Positions 1 through 6,423 of a stretch of DNA of 6,423 bases are shown one piece after another. The number at the start of each line of letters is the position of its first letter. Positions within the stretch are counted from its first letter, which is position 1. Under the pieces are notes generated by a model that saw only the letters and a list, made by a program, of their open reading frames with translations, did no database searches and was not told the origin of the DNA. The position numbers and the translations under genes were made by a program. Location of the stretch: assembly GCA_021782525.1 (NCBI GenBank), contig JAJXUY010000081.1:1-6423 (forward strand), in the 5' to 3' direction. This DNA comes from Acidobacteriota bacterium. Lineage in GTDB: Bacteria; Acidobacteriota; Thermoanaerobaculia; Thermoanaerobaculales; Thermoanaerobaculaceae.

Positions 1-2038
<2,038 letters not shown>

Positions 2039-2073
2039 GCGCGCGGCGGCGTCCGGGCGCGTATCCTGGGCGC

Positions 2074-2078
2074 GGAGG
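2074..2078 (+). promoter_or_regulatory. Ribosome binding site of the VWFA-like gene
   Basis: A GGAGG lies 6 nt before the GTG at 2085. It is a strong Shine-Dalgarno match at a good distance and decides the start of the downstream gene. It sits at the end of the 46-bp spacer after lon, in which I see no convincing terminator. Confidence 0.75.
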
Positions 2079-2084
2079 CCAGCC

Positions 2085-3410
2085 GTGATCGCGTTCCAGA
2101 CCTTGTTCCTCGGGCTCGTGTTCGGGACCGGACCGGTGCAGGTCATGGTGAGCCCGCCGGTCGTCACCGCGGAGATCTTTCTCGACGGCGCCTCGTTGGG
2201 CGTCGTGCGCGCCGCGCCGTGGGAGGTCGGGTGCGAGTTCGGCGCCGCGCCGCAACCGCACGAGCTGGTCGCGATCGGCCGCGACGCCGAGGGGAAGGAG
2301 GTCGCCCGCGCCCGCCAGTGGGTCAACCTGCCGCGCCCGGCCGCCGAGGCGCGCGTCGTGGTGGAGCCCGACGCCCGCGGCGCGCCGGCGTTCGCGCGGC
2401 TGGCCTGGCACACGATCGACGACGCCAAGCCGAAGCGGTTCGACGTCACCCTCGACGGCCGCGAGGTGCCGGTTGCGGACCCGCTGCGCATCCCGCTCCC
2501 CGCGCTCGACCTCGCCCGGTCGCACCTCCTCGCGGCCGAGGTCGTGTTCCCGGGCGGCGTCGTGGCGCGCACCGAGGCGAGCCTCGGCGGCGACGTCAAG
2601 GCCAGGGCCGCGTCCGATCTGACCGCGGTCGCCGTCGTGCTCCGCCCCGGCCAGACGCTGCCGCCGCCCGATGCGATGCAAGGTTGGTTCCGCAGCAACG
2701 GCCGGCCGCTGCGGGTCGTCGGCGTCGAGGAGGGGCACAGCGACGTGATCGTGGTGTTCGACCAGGACAGCCTCGGCCGCTTCCGCGGCATCACGCCGCC
2801 CAACCCTTTCTCCCCCGCGATGACGACCACGATCCCGATCCAGGCGAGCAAGGGCGGCAACCGGCTCTACGGCCTCTGGGCCGTGCCGCAGCGGCCGCAG
2901 GGCGCCGCCGGGCCGGGGCTGTTCTCGCTCTCGATCCCGCTCGACACCGACGTCGACGACGTCCGCACCCTCATCTTCCGCTTCAACTTCCCGGCCGCCG
3001 GCCCGCGGCAGCAGCAGCTCGCCAACGCGGTGGCGACCGCCGGGATGCAGGCGGCGGCGCTCAACCGCCGCCGCGCCGTGGTGCTGATCGTCGGCGAGGC
3101 GCCGGCCGACGCGAGCACGATCTCGGTCACGGCCGCGCGCGCCTACCTCGAGAGCCTCGACGTGCCGCTGTTCGTCTGGACGCCGGAGCGGCGGATCGCC
3201 GGCCTCTCGTTGCCCGGCTGGGGCCGCCCCGACGACATCTCCACCGATCTCCAGCTCCAGGGCGGCGTCACCAGGCTGCAGAACGCGCTCGCGGCGCAGC
3301 GCATCGTCTGGCTCGCGGGCAGCGTCCTGCCGCAGAGCGTCACCCTCGCCCCCGGCGTGACGCAGGTGTTCCTGGCGCGCGGCGTCGTCCGCGAGCCGCG
3401 CGCCCGCTGA
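2085..3410 (+). CDS. Exported VWFA-related domain protein (degenerate)
   Basis: A 441-residue protein of unknown function. The GTG start is supported by GGAGG 6 nt upstream. Residues 1-16 form a hydrophobic stretch (IAFQTLFLGLVFG) that could be a signal peptide or membrane anchor, although it lacks the usual N-terminal Arg/Lys. Residues about 17-80 look like a PEGA- or Ig-like beta domain (EIFLDGASLG, then PHELVAIGRD and ARQWVNLPRP). A second beta-rich part follows to about residue 200. The C-terminal part resembles the core of VWFA-related proteins: a VIVVFDQDS strand near residues 222-229, a helical stretch, then RRRAVVLIVGEAP at about 328-340 and a further strand VPLFVWTP. The DxSxS metal-binding (MIDAS) motif of true VWFA domains is absent, with DQDS at the expected place. 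It follows lon by 46 bp on the same strand, but no functional link is evident. The family assignment rests on recognised pattern only. Confidence 0.65.
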   Translation: MIAFQTLFLGLVFGTGPVQVMVSPPVVTAEIFLDGASLGVVRAAPWEVGCEFGAAPQPHELVAIGRDAEGKEVARARQWVNLPRPAAEARVVVEPDARGAPAFARLAWHTIDDAKPKRFDVTLDGREVPVADPLRIPLPALDLARSHLLAAEVVFPGGVVARTEASLGGDVKARAASDLTAVAVVLRPGQTLPPPDAMQGWFRSNGRPLRVVGVEEGHSDVIVVFDQDSLGRFRGITPPNPFSPAMTTTIPIQASKGGNRLYGLWAVPQRPQGAAGPGLFSLSIPLDTDVDDVRTLIFRFNFPAAGPRQQQLANAVATAGMQAAALNRRRAVVLIVGEAPADASTISVTAARAYLESLDVPLFVWTPERRIAGLSLPGWGRPDDISTDLQLQGGVTRLQNALAAQRIVWLAGSVLPQSVTLAPGVTQVFLARGVVREPRAR

Positions 3411-3423
3411 GCGCGCTTAGCGG
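3404..3423. terminator. Candidate bidirectional terminator palindrome
   Basis: A 20-bp near-perfect palindrome lies between two convergent genes. Nine of the ten pairs are Watson-Crick and one is G-T (3409/3418). It can fold as an 8-bp GC-rich stem (3404-3411 with 3416-3423) around a CGCG loop. The TGA stop of the plus-strand gene (3408-3410) and the TAA stop of the minus-strand gene (complement of 3417-3419) sit symmetrically within the two arms. No T-run follows on either strand, so it is not a classical intrinsic terminator. The terminator role is inferred from position and symmetry. Confidence 0.4.
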
Positions 3424-4052
3424 CCGAGGGTGAGTGCGAGTAGGACCTGGGCGAGGTAGTAGGCGGGGAGGCCCCAGGCGCGGCTGGCGAAGCGGCGGAC
3501 GACGAAGCGGTCGCGCGCCACCGCGAGGTCGGAGAGGTAGAACAGCAGCGCCCCCGCCGGGGCCATCCACGGCGCCCGGCCCGCGACCGCCAGGCCGCCC
3601 CACACCATGCCGGTGATCACGGCGATGTAGGCGAGCACGGGGACGCGCATCCGCCCGAGGTGCGGCCACAGCCAGACGGCCGCGGCGGCGCTCGGCGCCG
3701 CCATGACGGCCGCGGCCGGCCACGGCCAGGCGGCGAGCGGCAGCTGCGTCGCGAACGCGGCGGCGTAGGCGAGGTGCGCCGCGAGGAAGGCGACCAGTCC
3801 GGGCGCGAGGCCGTGCGGCCAGGCGAGCAGGAGGTCGCCGGCCAGGCAGAGGACGAGCGCGACCACCACCCACCGGTCGTACGGCCGTGCGAGGTCGGCA
3901 CGGACGAGGGCGAGCGCCACGAAACCCAACGACGCGGTTGCCTTGGCGGCCGCGGCCGTCCCCCGCGCGCCGCGCCGCTCGGCGCCCACGAGCGCGGCGG
4001 TCGCGGCCGCGACGACGGCGATCAGCGCGGCGGGCACGACGAGCGGCCCCAT
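3417..4052 (-). CDS. YhhN family lysoplasmalogenase-like membrane protein
   Basis: A 211-residue polytopic inner-membrane protein, normal length for the YhhN/TMEM86 family. Characterised members hydrolyse the vinyl-ether bond of lysoplasmalogens, giving a fatty aldehyde and a glycerophospho-head group. About eight hydrophobic segments are visible: roughly 3-22, 34-50, 61-78, 82-103, 108-129, 136-157, 161-178 and 192-209. Family features present are a Lys in segment 2 (K37, in place of the usual KPL motif), the GDLLL Asp (D73), AHLAYAAAF (H93), PVLAYIAVITGM, the SDL Asp (D175) and the YYLAQ near the end. The ATG start lies 4 nt after the stop of the amidohydrolase gene and has no good Shine-Dalgarno sequence, so translational coupling is likely. 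It is the last gene of the minus-strand operon. Enzyme activity is inferred from the family; plasmalogen presence in this organism is unknown. Confidence 0.85.
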   Translation of the reverse strand: MGPLVVPAALIAVVAAATAALVGAERRGARGTAAAAKATASLGFVALALVRADLARPYDRWVVVALVLCLAGDLLLAWPHGLAPGLVAFLAAHLAYAAAFATQLPLAAWPWPAAAVMAAPSAAAAVWLWPHLGRMRVPVLAYIAVITGMVWGGLAVAGRAPWMAPAGALLFYLSDLAVARDRFVVRRFASRAWGLPAYYLAQVLLALTLGR

Positions 4053-4056
4053 CGTC

Positions 4057-5391
4057 TCAGGCCAGGAGCCGGCCGCTCCGCCGGTCGGGCTCGACGAGCG
4101 CGCCGGAGGCGACCACGACTTCGCCGCCCAGGAGGACGTGACGCACGTCCCAGGTGCTGGTCCGCCCAGGGTAGGTTTCGTACGCGTCGGCGAGCGTCGA
4201 GACGACCGGGCGCGGCGGGGCCGCGGGATCGACGACGGCGAGGTCCGCGTCGGAGCCCGGGGCGATCGCGCCCTTGCGCGGGTACACGCCGAGCAGCTTC
4301 GCCGGGTTGGCGGCCAGCCGGGTCGCCAGCTCCCCGAGGCCGAGGTGGTGTCTGGTCACCAGCAGCTCGAAGAGCATCGGGACCAGGGCGCCGATCCCGG
4401 CAACGCCGCGCGGGACCGTGCGCAGGTCGCGGCGGCCGACGTCCTTGTCGACCTTCGTGAACGCGCAGTGGTCGGTCGCGAACAGGTCGAACGCCCCCGC
4501 CGCGGCGGCGGCCTCCAGGCGCGAGCGGGTCGCGGCGGCGCGCAGCGGCGGCGTGCACAGCAGGCGGTGGCCGTTGCGCCCCCCCAGCGCGGCCTCGGTG
4601 AGCAGGAGGTAGTGCGGCGCCGTCTCGCAGGTGACGGCGGCGCGCGAGCGGGCCGCCGCCACGCGCGCCACGGCGTCCGCGGTCGAGACGTGCACGATGT
4701 GCACCGGGCAGCCGGTGCACGCGGCGAGCTCGATGACGCGCTCGACGGCCGCGACCTCGGCCGTCTCCGGGCGGAGGCGCGCCTGCTCGCGCGCGTCGCC
4801 GGCGTCGAACGTCGGCGCGGCGACCGCGCGCAGGACCTCGTCGTCCTCGCAGTGCACGAGCAGCCGCGCCCCGAGCGGCGCGAGGCGCTCCATGACCCGG
4901 CCGATCCGGTCGTAGCCGCTGTGCAGCCCGGCCTCCCGGTAGGTCGTGTAGAGCTTGAACGTCGTCCACCCCGCGGCCACCAGCGCCGCGACCTCGGCCC
5001 ACGGCCACGGCCACACGGTCGGCGTCAGGTGGAAGGCGACGTCGCAGTGGCAGCGCCCGCGCGCCGCGGCCCGGCCGCGCTCGAGCGCGCCGGAGAGCGC
5101 CTCGCCGGCCCGCTGGGTGACGAACCCGGCGACCGTCGTGATCCCGGTGCGCACGGCGAGCTCCGTCGCGGTCGGGAACGTGTCGGCAAGCTGGTAAGGC
5201 CCGATCGTGTCGTCGACGTGCACGTGCGCGTCGATCATCCCCGGCAGCACGTGCAGCCCGTTCGCGTCGATGACCCGCTCGCCGGGGAGCGGCGCGAGGT
5301 GGCCGATCTCGGCGATCGTGCCGTTCGCAACTCGGATGTCGGCGTCCCGGGGGCCCTCCGGCGTCCACACCGTCCCCCCCTGCACCAGCAC
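4057..5391 (-). CDS. Hydantoinase/dihydropyrimidinase-type cyclic amidohydrolase
   Basis: A cytoplasmic metal-dependent hydrolase that opens cyclic amide rings (hydantoins, dihydropyrimidines, allantoin or related purine breakdown products), similar to E. coli HyuA. It has 444 residues from this start, typical of the family. The complete binuclear metal site is visible: HVH (H56, H58), the carboxylated Lys in TTFKLY (K146), VHCED (H180), HVSTADA (H234) and TDHCAF (D307). The substrate-binding Tyr five residues after the Lys is present (Y151). Other signatures are ETAPHYLLLTE, LLCTPPLR and NPAKLLGVYPRKGAIAPGSDADL. The start is uncertain: GTG at 5391 fits the family N-terminus (VLVQGGTVWTPEG) but lacks a good ribosome site; GTG at 5433 would use a GGGAGAGG at 5445-5452 with an 11-nt spacer; GTG at 5385 is also possible. 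The gene lies about 47 bp after ssnA and 4 nt before the YhhN gene. The exact substrate cannot be read; dihydroorotase or allantoinase are alternatives, but neighbouring ssnA favours a HyuA-like role. Confidence 0.88.
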   Translation of the reverse strand: MLVQGGTVWTPEGPRDADIRVANGTIAEIGHLAPLPGERVIDANGLHVLPGMIDAHVHVDDTIGPYQLADTFPTATELAVRTGITTVAGFVTQRAGEALSGALERGRAAARGRCHCDVAFHLTPTVWPWPWAEVAALVAAGWTTFKLYTTYREAGLHSGYDRIGRVMERLAPLGARLLVHCEDDEVLRAVAAPTFDAGDAREQARLRPETAEVAAVERVIELAACTGCPVHIVHVSTADAVARVAAARSRAAVTCETAPHYLLLTEAALGGRNGHRLLCTPPLRAAATRSRLEAAAAAGAFDLFATDHCAFTKVDKDVGRRDLRTVPRGVAGIGALVPMLFELLVTRHHLGLGELATRLAANPAKLLGVYPRKGAIAPGSDADLAVVDPAAPPRPVVSTLADAYETYPGRTSTWDVRHVLLGGEVVVASGALVEPDRRSGRLLA

Positions 5392-5412
5392 GCCTGGTCG
5401 TTCGCGGTCCCC

Positions 5413-5433
5413 GGACCACGGACCACGGACCAC
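5413..5433. repeat. Three tandem copies of a heptamer
   Basis: Three exact, directly adjacent copies of GGACCAC (plus strand) at 5413-5419, 5420-5426 and 5427-5433 lie in the 47-bp spacer between ssnA and the amidohydrolase gene. Heptamer tandem arrays of this size are known as intergenic elements in some bacteria (the STRR repeats of cyanobacteria, for example). Each unit contains GGACC, so adjacent units can pair weakly. If translation began at 5433 the array would encode part of the amidohydrolase N-terminus. Confidence 0.85.
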
Positions 5434-5438
5434 GACTT

Positions 5439-6423
5439 TCAGAACCTCTCCCACAGCGCCGCCGACCGCTCGCGCGCCTTCACCATCACCTCGGCCTCGT
5501 CGAGGTCGAGCTCGAGCCTCTTCCCCGCCATCAGCACGCGGCCGCCGACGATCGTGGTGTCCACCGCCGCCTGCGACACCCCGAAGACGAGGTGCCCGAA
5601 CAGCGTCCCCTCGTCGAGCGGCGTCGGCGGGTCGTAGTCCACCAGCACGACGTCGGCCGCGTGCCCCTCGGCGAGCTCGCCGAGGCCTTCCTGCGGCCAG
5701 AACCGCTCGGCGATCCGGGCGTTGCCCGACACCAGCAGCGAGACCGTCTCGATGAAGCCGCACGACGGGTCGCCGGCGGCGAGGTGGCGCACGAACAGCG
5801 CGGCGCGCAACTCCTCGAGCATGTCGGTGGTCATCGCGTCGGTGCCGAGGCCGACGAGCACGCCGGCGGCCAGCATCCCCGGCACGTTCGCGACCCCGAC
5901 CGCGTTGTTCATGTTCGACTGCGGGTTGTGCACGACGGCCGTGCCGGTCTCGGCGAGCAGCGCCGCCTCGTGCCCGTCGATGTGGACGGCGTGGGCGGCG
6001 ATCGTGGCGGGCCCGAGGACGCCGAGGCGGTGCAGCCGCTCGACCACGCGCTCGCCGTGCTCGCGCATCGAGTGCTCCTCGTCCGACGCCGCCTCGGCGA
6101 CGTGGACGTGGAACCCCACCCCTTGCTCGCGCGCGACCGCCGCGGCGCGCTCCAGCGTCGCGTCGGAGAGCGTGAACGCCGCGTGCAGGCCGAACGCCGC
6201 GGCGAGACGCGGGTCGCGCTCCCGCCGGCAGCGCGCGGCGAACGCCGCGTTCTCCGCGATCCCCTCGCGGGCGATCGCCTCGCCGTCGCGGTCGGAGACC
6301 TCGTAGCACAGGCAGGCGCGCACACCCACCTGGCCGACGGCCGCGGCGAGCGCGTCGAGCGAGCCGCGCACCGCGTGCGGGCTCGCGTGGTGGTCGACGA
6401 GCGTCGTCGTCCCGTGGCGCACG
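5439..6423 (-). CDS. ssnA: SsnA-type aminohydrolase, 5'-truncated
   Basis: Putative aminohydrolase of the amidohydrolase superfamily (chlorohydrolase/guanine deaminase-like group). SsnA genes occur with selenium-dependent molybdenum hydroxylases, ygfK and HyuA-type genes in purine-catabolic clusters; the precise reaction is not firmly assigned. The frame is open to the right edge, so about 328 of some 440 residues are visible and the N-terminal HxH metal motif is outside. SsnA signatures are TTTLVDHHASP, CYEVSDRDGE and HNPQSNMNNAVG. Counting from the codon at 6420-6422, the remaining metal and catalytic residues are H107 and E110 (HVAE), H144 (AAHAVH) and D195 (GLGTDAMTTDM), plus the substrate-side H80 (FGLHAAF). 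The C-terminus returns to the beta-sandwich (HAADVVLVDYD and a VGGRVLM strand). The gene ends with TGA (complement of 5439-5441). It is the first visible gene of the minus-strand operon, followed by the cyclic amidohydrolase. Confidence 0.93.
   Translation of the reverse strand, partial: VRHGTTTLVDHHASPHAVRGSLDALAAAVGQVGVRACLCYEVSDRDGEAIAREGIAENAAFAARCRRERDPRLAAAFGLHAAFTLSDATLERAAAVAREQGVGFHVHVAEAASDEEHSMREHGERVVERLHRLGVLGPATIAAHAVHIDGHEAALLAETGTAVVHNPQSNMNNAVGVANVPGMLAAGVLVGLGTDAMTTDMLEELRAALFVRHLAAGDPSCGFIETVSLLVSGNARIAERFWPQEGLGELAEGHAADVVLVDYDPPTPLDEGTLFGHLVFGVSQAAVDTTIVGGRVLMAGKRLELDLDEAEVMVKARERSAALWERF

Noticed and set aside
2062..2067. TATCCT as a -10 promoter element for the VWFA-like gene
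   Set aside because: No -35 element is visible at the right distance, and the leader would be only about 11 nt with the ribosome site at its very start.
2052..2074. Direct repeat of a TCC(T)GGGCGCG motif in the lon downstream spacer
   Set aside because: Copies differ by an insertion and consist mostly of G and C, as expected by chance in this background.
3943..5637. A 564-codon plus-strand open frame opposite the amidohydrolase and YhhN genes
   Set aside because: Low-complexity Arg/Ala/Gly-rich translation with no motif, antisense to well-supported genes; a composition artefact.
4057..6309. A 750-codon open frame on the minus strand running through both the amidohydrolase and the ssnA region
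   Set aside because: Only the part up to about 5391 encodes a recognisable protein; the rest is an out-of-frame reading of ssnA, Arg/Gly/Ala-rich and left open by the very high GC content.

Overview
The window is very GC-rich (well over 70% by eye) and almost entirely coding. It holds five protein genes, two of them cut by the window edges, with very short spacers. The lineage cannot be fixed from the sequence alone. The best hint is the gene at 2085-3410: its N-terminal half (a FLDG-type beta domain, a PHELVAIGRDAEG segment and an ARQWVNLPRP segment) and its VWFA-like C-terminal half resemble secreted VWFA-related proteins that are abundant in Acidobacteriota, perhaps Thermoanaerobaculia-like. 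The Lon subtype, with a GMYYTPxGGD start to its protease domain, fits a non-enteric, deeply branching bacterium.

Left half, plus strand: the 3' three quarters of lon, the ATP-dependent protease, runs off the left edge. After a 46-bp spacer comes a 441-residue exported or envelope-associated protein with a degenerate VWFA fold. It has its own GGAGG ribosome binding site.

Right half, minus strand, read from right to left: ssnA (5' end beyond the window), a hydantoinase/dihydropyrimidinase-type cyclic amidohydrolase, and a YhhN-family lysoplasmalogenase-like membrane protein. They are spaced by about 47 bp and 4 bp and look like one operon. SsnA and HyuA-type amidohydrolases co-occur in the purine/hydantoin catabolic clusters with selenium-dependent molybdenum hydroxylases, known from E. 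coli (ygeW-ssnA-xdhD region) and from anaerobic gut bacteria. The partner genes, if present, should lie beyond the right edge.

The plus-strand and minus-strand blocks converge at 3404-3423. Only 6 bp separate the two stop codons, and both lie inside one near-perfect 20-bp palindrome, which is a candidate shared bidirectional terminator. A tandem array of three identical heptamers fills part of the ssnA-amidohydrolase spacer.

I see no RNA gene, CRISPR array, insertion sequence or phage gene, and no clearly new system. The items most worth a second look are the stop-codon palindrome, the heptamer array, the membrane-lipid enzyme joined to a purine-type catabolic operon, and the VWFA-like protein that lacks a metal site.
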